A stretch of 52,577 nucleotides of DNA from Trichinella spiralis. Taxonomy: Eukaryota; Nematoda; Enoplea; Trichinellida; Trichinellidae. Positions 34,989-45,504 of the stretch are shown here, piece by piece. Numbering within the stretch: position 1 is the stretch's first letter; each line of letters starts with the position of its first letter. The stretch is from assembly GCA_000181795.3 (NCBI GenBank), contig CM012955.1, positions 1,207,137 through 1,259,713 of the forward strand. The letters are read 5' to 3'. Below the pieces are notes generated by a model. It searched no databases, was not told the DNA's origin, and worked only from the letters and a program-made list of their open reading frames with translations. The position numbers and the translations under genes were made by a program.

Positions 34989-37917
34989 TCATTGCAACAA
35001 CCAGCTTCACATTTTGTGGTCATTCCAATTCACACGTTCGCACTTTTTACAAGTTAAAAAAAACAACGCAGGCTGTCACAATCTGGTACACAATTAAAAT
35101 GCAAATATTTAAAATACGTAACACAAAAAGCCTAAAAACTCCAATCGTAATGATCAACTTAATGCCATTCAAATCTTTGACCAACCCGAATGCAGCGTTA
35201 TTAATGAAAACACATGTCACTGCTTTTTTGCTTCTTCGAGAGCCGTAACAGGTTCTTGGAAGATGAGAAAATTACATGATTGAACGAAAGTGGCATTTCG
35301 AGTTCATTGTTGCCATCAAATGCAGCCGAATCCTATAGTCGAATTACCAGTTTACGTTTCACTTTTCTCCATACTACGAGCAATTAGTTTTCACTAATTA
35401 AACCTTGAAAAAATGTCACACAAGATTAGTTTACCTTTATAAGTAAATTAGCCAAAAATATAGCTTTCTTTCGACGACTGCCAACTTCTGCCGGTCAAGT
35501 TATACCTTACCCAAATACAATTTGCCACTGGCTGTAACTTTGATCTCTTTAAAATATGCAGTATTCATAGAATATATAAATATTTCAGTTGTTTCGGAAA
35601 GTCGAACATTGTGTTTGTCATTTATTACCAAACACATTCCAAAATGATGCTTCATCTGCTTGATTTGGCGTAAATTCGAACCAATGCTTGACCAATTGCA
35701 CATTCGTTCATCATTACTCACCTTTAATATGGGTCAGATCAGTGCTACGTTACAGTAATTTCAAAAACGATATAAATAACATTTTTTGTGATTGATTTAT
35801 CTTGAAAAAATTACTGAAAATGGAATAATTTAGTTTTGGAAAAGAATTTATACAAGAATCTTATCAAAAAACGTGAAATAAACAGCAAAAACAATCTGTT
35901 TATCATTGAATTGTTAGATACATAAGCAGTTTGAAATTTTTCATACTGGGAAATATTAATACTGTTTTTCAATATACCAGTACTGCTTGTTAGTTAATTG
36001 CTCCAGTAAATTTGTTTCAATATACATTTCGAAAATGAAATCGCCGTAAGATATTTTACTTGTAGGGTACTGTAATTATTAGAGAAGTACAAATGTTCAA
36101 TTTTTAAACTGAAATTATTACGCTGATGCCTAGAGCAATATAATTTGCCGAAAATGTTATTGTTTAAATGATTTTTTGTATTTTTAAGACAAAATTTCAT
36201 CTGATAAGTTGTCGTCAGTCCAAGGCCACTTTGCTACTAGGTTGCAGTTTCAAGACCATTGAATCTGTAAAAATAAGATTAAAGCTTGATAAGAGGATAA
36301 AATTGATTTCAAATATGAATTACAAAATAAATCCTTGCTTATACATAGAAATGTATAACAATTTATATTCACTGTTTAGTGCTTTAGTTAAACTCTCATG
36401 AATTTTTTACTTCTTGATCTGCTTGTTTGCTTTTGAAAATGACATTAGAATTCAATGCTGTATGAATATTTGATAGATCGATTAAAATGCATTTGAAATA
36501 AACAAAACGACAAGCTGCTGTTGAAAATGTTTGGTTGGTGACATTTTTAATGTTTACATGCGCAAGTCATCATGTTGTTTAACATTGCATATTTAGTTTG
36601 AATAGATTTGGCGACTGCATTGTACAATTATTTGTAGAACTGTGAATGTTCTACTTAGATGTGGCACTTTCTTTGCAAAAATGCTGATCACTACTACAGT
36701 GATGTATAGAATAGAAAAAAGTTGTTTATCAACTGCTTTTTAAAATTGTCATTGGTAACGTCGTCTCACTCATTATTTCACATTAGTCAAACGGTTTTGG
36801 AAAAGTTTCTAATTTTGCCTGTTCAGATGTAGTTTATTAGAATTTATAGCAAAACATTTTTAAACTTCTGCATTCGAAATTGCCAAGTGCTGTTTATCAT
36901 ATTGAAAATATTTTACGGTGATAATGTTGTCAATATATGCAGTTGGAGCTCTTTCATTTCCAGATTAAATCTGAAAAATTTCAAGTCTGTCAGAAACTTC
37001 TTTATGAGCCGCTCTGGCGTCATCACTCATGCACGTTTTTAACATGTGCGCAAACTGCGCAGGAACTGAAGCTGAACAAAGAGTCATTTTTAATCAAAAT
37101 ATGGTCCATTTTTGCTTCTACTGATGATATCTATGAAATATTTATAAGTACATTTTTGTATTGGAAAATCAAAAGCAACCTGTCATTCATGTTTAAATGC
37201 AGAAGAAAATTTGTGTATAAACACATGCATACGAAGTTACACGTAAACATCTCAACGTACATCAGCAATACAATATTTAGTATTTGAAACATTTAAATTG
37301 AGTTAACCTTTTTGTTTAGCATCAACAATTTACTGTTTGTTGAAGGGTTTTTCACAATTAAAAAACAAAATCGAACAGATACAAAGTGAGATCGAATGGC
37401 TTTAAGTTGAACAAAAATCTAGTATTAAGCATTAGAATTAAGATTATTTTAAAATATTTAAAGTAAATTATTGAAAATTGCTTTTTAATTTTTAACGTTA
37501 ATTGAATGGCCCACTGTTACGATGAAGTCAACTTTGCAACTTTTTTTTGGTGCCAATAAACTAATCATTGATCGTAATTAATAATAAATTATTTTGGAAT
37601 TGGCACTGAATGCAGATATCGCTATTCGTACAGTAGTACAGCGATAGCTTTTCCATTGTTTCGCTGATACTTTAAATAAATTAACTAAAATGTTCTACTT
37701 TTTTTCACTTTCAAATTACTAATACCAATTACGGGCTATTTTAAGCGAAATACTTTATTCAGCGGTACAGTAATTACAGTATTCCAATAAAGGTTTTCAA
37801 GTTCAACATATGCATTAATGATGAACACGCTAGGCGACGGACAGGACGAATGGGTAAAATGCGAACAACTGACTGTAACTGAAAGTTCGATGATAAATTT
37901 GGCCGAAAATGAAATTC
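34989..37917. other. Gene-free AT-rich region right of the miRNA cluster
   Basis: No protein gene is supported. An open frame at 35500-35721 (-) begins at a strong donor-like GTGAGT and ends at another (GTAAGG); no family features are seen. A small hairpin lies at 37617-37646. The right end is the 3' flank of the BTB gene (-). Confidence 0.5.
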
Positions 37918-38856
37918 TTAATAAACGATGTAATCTTCTTCAACGCCCAATACACTGAGCACAGTTGGATGCATGTGGTCCAAACTTTCACCGCTGTCGT
38001 GCAAATAAGTGTGCAAAGCGTTCAAAGCAGTCATCGGTGGCTGCAGACTCAACTGATGATGGAGGCGTTTCAGCAGCGCCATCAAATTGTACTGCAAGGC
38101 GAATTCGATTTTCCGTACCAGTGGGACTGTTTTGCTTTTCATCAGGTACATTTCGGCCAGTTGAATCACTTTGTTCACTTTCAATTCAGAAGCTAATTGG
38201 AGCAGCAGATCGAAATTGTAACTGTCCAACACCGGCTTGCCGTAGCGGCACAAAGCTGTCATAAATATCAACAGATGATCGTAATTGATGTTCAACAGCA
38301 CATCCCGTCTCACGCCTCGTTTGTAACGTTCGAACAGTTCACTGAAGTAAACCGAATCCAACGTGTTGAGAAAAAATATATTGGCGTACACTTGTTCACT
38401 GCCGTTCGTGAAAGCGAAATTGTGGGTTTCGGTTTCGACGGTCAAGTCGGGTCGAAATACGCGCAACAATTCTCTCAAACGAAACTGCACCGTGCCGTGG
38501 AAGCGTACCGGTGGCTGGCCGTGTCCACTGATCACCAGTTTCCGGCAGGATGATTTTTCGGGCGTGTACTGGTCATTCATGAGCTCGTATTCGGCAACCA
38601 GACGATAATTGTCATTCGGATATCGCTCAGAAATTATCGTAAGCTCGTAGTCGGCCAGTACATCCAGCGCCGTGTGTACGGAAACTAACCTTGTCTGGAC
38701 AGCCCACTGACAACAGTCGGACAGTCCCACAACTGGGTGACAAACAACGAACCACTGACGATCGCACACGACAATGGCGTTCGATTCGACAGCGCTACCA
38801 TCGTAATTCAGCACATAGTCCAATTCGAATTCGACCACATAGTCACGACTTCCCAT
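37918..38856 (-). CDS. BTB/POZ-domain protein, possibly MATH-BTB type
   Basis: Single exon, 312 residues from the first ATG (38856) to the stop at 37918. Residues about 155-255 form a BTB fold: VYANIFFLNTLDSVYFSELF, then DVLLNINYDHLLIFMTALCRYG, then NFDLLLQLASELKVNKVIQLAEMYLM. The N-terminal 110 residues are beta-rich and may be a divergent MATH domain. MATH-BTB (BATH) proteins are Cullin-3 substrate adaptors and are numerous in nematodes; that role is inference here. The frame stays open upstream to a GTG at 38892. An acceptor-like CAG precedes the ATG by about 20 bases, so the mRNA may be trans-spliced or have an upstream exon. It is third in a close series after CutA and NTMT1. Confidence 0.78.
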   Translation of the reverse strand: MGSRDYVVEFELDYVLNYDGSAVESNAIVVCDRQWFVVCHPVVGLSDCCQWAVQTRLVSVHTALDVLADYELTIISERYPNDNYRLVAEYELMNDQYTPEKSSCRKLVISGHGQPPVRFHGTVQFRLRELLRVFRPDLTVETETHNFAFTNGSEQVYANIFFLNTLDSVYFSELFERYKRGVRRDVLLNINYDHLLIFMTALCRYGKPVLDSYNFDLLLQLASELKVNKVIQLAEMYLMKSKTVPLVRKIEFALQYNLMALLKRLHHQLSLQPPMTALNALHTYLHDSGESLDHMHPTVLSVLGVEEDYIVY

Positions 38857-39045
38857 CCAACGTGCCACAATTCGACCTGCCGAACGAACCACTTTTTACC
38901 TATAGTTGTGCTGTTGAATAAAAAAATATTAAAATTAGCAACAATACGTCGTATATGAGCACAGATACATAATGAACAGCAGAACAAGTGATCAAGTACA
39001 CAAGCAATTTGTTGTCCCTTTCACAATGGTTTTATTGATTTTTAA

Positions 39046-39756
39046 TCAGCGTAGCGCAAAAGCACGCACTTCACAAATATTTTTTGGAAAACTGGTCAAT
39101 TTCGATTCGGCCACAATGGATAAATCGGCTTCTTTAAAAATTTCCAACAAAGCGTCTCTACACCTTGTCCAAGAATGATCAACCTGGTCGTAGTAGGAAT
39201 CGTTGGGAGAGATGTTGTCTTTCAGAACGATGAAACCTTGCCTGGGCAGCAGAGCCTGCTTGCAGCGGATCAAAAACTCTTTCAAATCGTCGTCGTGCAA
39301 CTGACCCGATACCCACTGCATCCATATTATATTGTACATGCCGAACAGGGGGTGGAAATTTTGCAAAGCACAGCAATATTTGATTCCAATTTTCGAACTC
39401 AGTTCTGGACCAAGATAACTGGGGGCGGTGATCAAAAATCGTTCGGTCACGTCGACCAAGTCGATTTTGTCAAATTTTTCCGCCAAAACCGACTTCGTCA
39501 CCCGACCAACACCACAACCACAATCCAAAGCTATCTTTGTCGGCAAATGATACTAAACAACCACAATGTAGAAAAAAGTTGGTTGTCAAACAAAACCAAC
39601 CTCGGTAAAAAGATTGTTCAAAAATGATTTCGAATGTTCCACATCCGCTTCGTGTAAATATCCCAAACCACCAAGCATGCCATCCAAGTCGGCAGAAACC
39701 TTTTTCCAGTATTCTGCCGCCTTCGTATATTCGGCTTCTTTGTTTTCTTTGTTCAT
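39046..39756 (-). CDS. NTMT1: Protein N-terminal alpha-amine methyltransferase
   Basis: SAM-dependent enzyme that methylates the exposed alpha-amine of proteins starting X-Pro-Lys (for example RCC1 and histone-like targets) in nucleus and cytosol. Two exons: 39756-39601 and 39552-39046, joined in frame to 220 residues (human 223). Landmarks: YWKKVSADLDGMLGGLGYL near the start, SAM motif I ALDCGCGVGRVTK, VDVTERFL, the peptide-binding segment IIWMQWVSGQLHDDDL, FIVLKDNIS, and the end FALR as in the human enzyme. It lies 171 bp downstream of the CutA stop, and 190 bp before the BTB start. Confidence 0.95.
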
Positions 39757-39775
39757 CACCTACCTTCAGATTAGC

Positions 39776-39815
39776 AAACAAACAAACAAACAAACAAATA
39801 AATAAACAAACAAAA
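39776..39815. repeat. (AAAC)n / (AAAT)n repeat
   Basis: Tandem 4-base units in the short spacer between CutA and NTMT1. On the minus strand this gives a T-rich tract of GTTT units just upstream of the methyltransferase, which could serve as a poor polypyrimidine tract. Confidence 0.85.
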
Positions 39816-39926
39816 CTACAACATTAAGTAGAATAATGAGATTGTTGAATAAACTCTTGCAAAAACAGAACACAGTGAGCCCAGGTTATTCATTTTATTT
39901 TCACTCGGAATCCGAATACACCGGCT

Positions 39927-40652
39927 TCAATCAGCAGCACTGGTGAAAGTTGTGTTGTGAATCCAAGATAAAAATTTCGAATTCCCGTTTTCCACCTAAA
40001 ATGTAACAATTATGAGCTCCAAAAAGAAAACAAATGTTACAAGTGCTCAAAACATGAACATACTGGGATCTCCAGAATAGCGGGAACAGAATAAGGGTGT
40101 CTCTCCACAATAGTAGCGTTGATTTTACGGAATTGCTTTTTAGTTGTTTTTATTATCAACACTACTTCTTCCGATTCATCTATTCCACCGCCCCAGTTAA
40201 ACCTAAACTATTATGATTATTTTCAAACACTAAACATAAACTGGAACACTTACATTGATACCACATTGGGAATTAAATTGATGCATGCTGCATCATTTCG
40301 GTTAAGAATAGCTCTAAAATTGGCGAATATTCATCAAATTAATAAAATTCGTTTTTTTCTGAAAATAAAGAAAACTAATATACCTAGCAATGTCTTTTCC
40401 CACTTCCATAGATGGTACAGTGCTATAAACAATCGTAAAACTGTCCGGATTATCCCTATCGGGAGGCATCGCAGTACGGCGTCTAACGGCCCAGCCAATT
40501 CCCAACAAAGCAACTACGCCTAAAATCAGGCTTTTCTATTAGACACTTTGGAGAAAAATACAACTCAATAATATAAAGAGAAAAAAATTGTTACCGGCAC
40601 CAATTTCAATATAATGATCGGAAATGAAGTCGTAAATTGCAGACAACTGCAT
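39927..40652 (-). CDS. CUTA: CutA family protein (divalent-cation tolerance homologue)
   Basis: Small trimeric protein of the CutA1/PII-like fold. The bacterial form was linked to copper tolerance; mammalian CUTA is linked to acetylcholinesterase anchoring and BACE1 handling. Five exons: 40652-40595, 40519-40384, 40313-40254, 40202-40064, 39995-39927, total 153 residues. The order is a hydrophobic N-terminal segment (GVVALLGIGWAV) that may be a signal anchor, then SFTIVYSTVPSMEVGKDIAR, AILNRNDAACINLIPNVVSMF, EEVVLIIKTT, and VERHPYSVPAILEIPVENG, the strongest CutA signature. The end SWIHNTT corresponds to the usual YLxWI region. The start ATG is the only one before the hydrophobic segment. Confidence 0.92.
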
Positions 40653-42030
40653 CGCTAGTTAAAGAAAAACATAAAGAATTTAAGTTATTACAAAAGTTAA
40701 GGTTTCAATAAAATGAACAGTTTAGGCGACATATGCGTTTGAATTCGATTAAATGAGCAAATGTAAAGTAAAATTATGAAATCAAAGAATAGAGAAATAA
40801 TCAATTTAAAATATATACTAACATAAATATGAACAGCTTAAAAGTCGCATTTCAACTGGTCCAACCGTTGAAACAATGAAAACTAATTTTGAAAATCATC
40901 AAATACAGTTAACCTATTTTGTAATTTTAAAATAAGGTACTAATCTTTTCAACTCGCATAGCACCGGCTAAAATAATATAAGTTAGCAGTAAAATCAAAA
41001 CATATTTACACGGACTTCAAAACGTTTTACACAATAAAAACAACTACTGATGGATATCATCGGCATGAAGGTTGTTGTGCTTTTGAAAATTAGCAATTCT
41101 CAACTTCAGATGATTAAATAAAATAAGCATTTATATATTTATAGGACAACTTATTAATTTAGTAAAGAAAAATATAAGAAGACAGCACTTCAGAAGACAG
41201 ACGAGTAAAAATAAAGAAGGAAGTATGAGAACAAAGAAAATTGAGCATGCATACAGTATTACTAATCTGGAATGGAGGATGTTTTCTTTGTCTTGATATT
41301 TTTGATGGAATTTCTGAACGACTCTTATTTTAAATAAATTAAAAAAATCATAAATAATATTCTAATGCATTTTTTTGTGGCTTAGTTAGATTTTAAAACG
41401 AGAATTTTGCTCTAAATTGCAACATAATTAGGTCACAGTACTGTCAAGCGTTAAGCATCAAGTATTAAATTTAAGAAAAAGCGTTGAAAACTCTAAAATG
41501 CGCTGAATTTTAAATATAATTTAAATTTTTTAAATTCTAAAATAATATTCAAGTTATTTAAATTTGTTTATTTATTTTATTTTAAATTTTTTGTTTCTAT
41601 AATTGACAAAAAAACAAAAATATGCTTCTACAGTAAGAAATGTGTATTTACGGAGGAATAAAACACGCTTTTTTATTTAAAAAATATTTCAAATTGCACA
41701 GTGTTATGAAAGATAAGAATAATAATAATACAACTTCCTTTAGTAGTTGATACGACTGATACAGTATTTAAAATGTGCATAACATTACTTTTGTAATTTT
41801 TGCAATTTCCTGACAATTGAGATATGTATTGTTGTTCAAATGGGATGTTTTTTTTTATTGAAATATCCGTAATTTGAAAATATCAATCGGTATTTTTTAC
41901 TTAAATAATAATGATTACATTTTTGAATTGTGGTTTCCAGTTGAACTGTTATCGGTGGGCGTATGAGAGATGAAAAATTTTTCTGCTAATATTAGATTTC
42001 CAAGTTGTCAAAAACGATGGGTGATGAGAT
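40653..42030. other. Intergenic region, CutA promoter and GPCR 3' flank
   Basis: About 1.4 kb of AT-rich sequence. It should hold the promoter for CutA and perhaps the whole CutA-NTMT1-BTB series, and on the right the 3' UTR of the receptor gene. No exon or stable hairpin was seen. Confidence 0.5.
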
Positions 42031-45000
42031 TTATTCTACATCTCGAACGTTTGTTTTTTTCACAAAGGGCAAACAACTGAACGGTCCGTTGGGATCAGTC
42101 AAAATTGTTGGACATTTGTACGAATTTCGAATTTCTCGATCAAGCAACGCGTACAGTGTCAGCTCAAGCGAAAGGCCCAACGGATGCGAAAGCCAAACGT
42201 ATTCTTCGTACGTTCCATCCGGCACGAACAGAATCCAAGTCATCGGCAGCATTTGGAAAACGGATCGAAAAAAGATGATCACCGATACGCGTTGGGTTGC
42301 CTTTTTTTCACGGATCATTTGAATTAGCCTTGCAACGGTTGAATGGGTCTTTTTTCGTCCATATCGACACGACAACGCTATAAGACACTCGATCAGACTG
42401 GCGTGGTAGGCGATCAGCAGAAAGCAGAAGTGAAGGTTGTAAAATTCGGACGGAAATGACTCATCTTGGTAGCATAATGCTGAGATCATCACGGAATGGC
42501 GTCCATTGATTATAGTTACGAAAACAACCAAAAGATAGGCCACTGTGGACAAGGTGTAAACCAGACAAATAAGCTGCACAGCTCGACGACTGGTCAATTT
42601 TAAATACCACCGAAAAGTGACCATAGCTGCCAGTTGATCAGTAGTTAAGAAGAACATCACAAAAGCGCTGGTTGTTTCGCCAATTTCAAAAAAGAAATTA
42701 TGCACGCCCACAAGCAAGCAGTGCAACTGGGTGGACATGTATCCACCATGCGCAAGCACATACCATCTACGAATCCCTGCACTGACATAACCAAAGCCGA
42801 CGATCAGTGTACTCACACAGAGTGCTGAAATTGAAAAAAAATTGTTTTGTTATTTTGTGGTTTTACTTAGAACCATACTGTATTTCGTGATTTTACCAGA
42901 AATTGATGTTTAAAAAATAATTTATCGAAGCAAAAGTTTTTTTCAAAAATATTTCAAATATTTAAATTCCACAAAATTTTGATAATTTTTTAAAATGCTG
43001 TTTTCGGGAAATTTTCAAATCTCTACTTGCATTGCTGTTAGACTGTAAATTCATTTTATGAGTTTTCATTTTTCCGCTTGACGTTTTCAAAATACAAAAT
43101 CCAATCTTGAAGACTTGCAGAATTGAAAAATCAAACATATTCAATTATTTGATGAAAATAACAGAATCATTATTCTAATCATTTCATTCTACATGATGAC
43201 AAAAAAAAGAATATATTGTTTTTTGTTCAACTTGTCGATGTGCTTTAAAAGATTAGATGCCTTTTAACTATCATGTTAACTAACTTGTTTGGCATCGCCG
43301 ACCGACGGAGTATTGATTGATTTTAATAAATGAAAATTCAAATAATGATGAATTTTTCTTTTCCTTAACATGTATCATTTGTCTGTCTAAATTTTAATAC
43401 ACCTTTGCATTCAATCACATTTACTGAACTTTTTCCACTGCTTGCAACGATGCCAGTCCCATTTCAATTCGTAACAGTTGCCATTAAAATTTATTGTTAA
43501 TAATGAATAAAATCTAATATTAATGTAGTAAAAGTTTTGTTTTCTATTACAACCAGACGAACTACAGTTGCAAAACATGAAATTTTCACTCCAATTAAAC
43601 CCTTTTATTATTATATTTTGTGTAATATAATAATAATAAGAATAATATTTCAAAAATGTCATTTCCTTTTATCATATTATCAATCTATGAAGTGTGAGGA
43701 AAAAAAATGGCATTCATTTTCAAATTATACTTTTCAAGCATAGTTGCTATGGTATGACAATTATTCAATTTCCATTATCCGTTTTTTATCCGTTGAATTT
43801 AATTGAAAAAGTTATCAGTGAAATTATTAACAAACAAATAGCCATGATGAAGTTGCCTAATGTGATGGTGCAATTGAAAAGCTTTTTCCAAGTCATTTCG
43901 ATAATATTGATGAAAATTCATTATCCATTGTTTGCTAATGAAGTTCGCTAAAATGAACTTCCTTCATACGCTATCAAACAACTATACCTTTGTAAAATAA
44001 CGCCATTATTGCCAAGAAAATATTCGCAATCTATTATTTTTGTTATTTATTAACAATAATTTGAACTTTTCAAAACATCAATAATGATGTAGAAAGGAAG
44101 TTTTTTTTAAATATCTATTGTATTTGATCAAACAGACGAATAATGAATTGAAAGAATCAAGAAATGACTTCTTTGCAATTTATTTTAAATTAAATTAAAG
44201 GTTTGTTTTCAATCCATGAAAATTACTGAAAACAACTAGTCTAATAAGAAATTTCATTTCACTTCATTGCATAAAAAACAGATATCCGTTTCCAACTTTA
44301 AATGACATTGAAGCTAGCAAAATCCATGAATATATAAACATCAAATCGTTGATTTTCGAATTAAATACAATGGAAAGTTTCAATTATTTATTTTTCAATT
44401 ATTAATTCACATCTTATCTAATTTCAATTACTTACCGTTTTCTTTTCCCACTGTTGTAATTTCAACTGCCTTAAAACGTTTTTATCTATAGTTATTAACG
44501 TTTATCAACATCAAATACAGAAAGATTTCATTTCGTTTCTCAAATATCCGTCTACTAAAAATTGTTATTATTAAAAATAATTCTTTCATCCGTAGTAGAA
44601 TTTTCTCTTTCACAACTTAACAAGTTGAAATAAATTGATGCTGACATCAAGGGACGCATTTCTTTACATAATTATGATGAAAAGTCAAAAAAGCGTCATA
44701 ATTCAATATCGGAATATTATTCAACTTTCATGCGGCATGATTTTGATGTCCACTTTTTACAATTTTGAAAATATTACAAGATCAATTCTTTTCACAATAA
44801 ATTATTATTATCTTTTAAAGAAAAACTTCCCGTACAGTAAATTCCATCGTGTAAAATTGAACATCAGAATGAACAGAGAAAATGTGCATTTATTGAGGGA
44901 AAATCGTTAGTTGTCATTTAAATTAAAAATATGAAAATTACCTCAGAAAGATCAACTTAATTTAAATAAAATAACCACTGCTTGATATTTGCATGATTAT

Positions 45001-45504
45001 CAACGAAAACTAATGTCATGAAGCAGAGCAAAAATTAAGGCAAAAGTAGCAGAGCAGTTATCATGAAATCAGTAATCTCAATCGCAAGCTTTGATGTGTT
45101 ATTAACTCTGGATTTTTTTACTAGTTTAAAAATCAGCTTATTAGTTAGTTCAATTTTCTTCTTTTTTGATGAGTTGTAATATAACCGTTGATTATTTGAT
45201 CCAACAATAATTCTTTTAATATGCAAGCTACAGTTGTATCTGTAATTTGAACAGGCATCTTATCATTGTACCGACCACGTACGTACGTTTGTATCTTATT
45301 GAATGAATAATCAGTTTGATCATACTTACCAGTAAAAAAGATGGACTCTTTTCTTTTTTGCGGGATGTTGTGTAATCCATGCAAAATTACAATGCTGGTA
45401 AGCAGCGGCACGAATCCAACTGCTAACATTGCCCATGATTGCCGCAGTATATCGTCAATTATTCCACTCTCAACAATGGTCGTATTGTTGGCTATGGTTT
45501 CCAT
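42031..45504 (-). CDS. Orphan seven-transmembrane receptor, nematode-type
   Basis: Two exons: 45504-45330 and 42824-42031, in frame, 322 residues. Seven hydrophobic helices can be placed. TM1 SWAMLAVGFVPLLTSIVIL; TM2 ALCVSTLIVGFGYVSAG; TM3 FVMFFLTTDQLAAM preceded by a Cys about 25 residues earlier; TM4 LICLVYTLSTVAYLLVVF; TM5 FCFLLIAYHASLIECLIAL after an extracellular Cys; TM6 SVIIFFRSVFQMLPMTWILF; TM7 near LGLSLELTLYALL. Two N-glycosylation-type Asn lie in the short N-terminus (NNTT). At the end of TM3 the usual D/ERY is TTDQ. It resembles the divergent class-A chemoreceptor-like receptors of nematodes (srsx/srw type), but I cannot assign a family. TM7 has no NPxxY. Confidence 0.75.
42825..45329. 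other. 2.5 kb intron of the receptor gene
   Basis: AT-rich. It contains a Cys-rich minus-strand open frame at 43411-43662 (CNCSSSGC, and six further residues of interest near its end) that lacks clear start and splice context. An open frame at 44635-44910 (+) shows no family features. No hairpin of miRNA type was found. Confidence 0.45.

Noticed and set aside
36168-37287. Plus-strand open frames at 36168-36401 and 36937-37287
   Set aside because: Biased toward Lys/Ile/Phe as random AT-rich DNA gives, no splice partners and no family motif.
42480-42505. TGAGATCATC on the plus strand, resembling the start of the miR-80/bantam family
   Set aside because: It lies inside the coding exon of the receptor on the opposite strand, and no hairpin forms around it.
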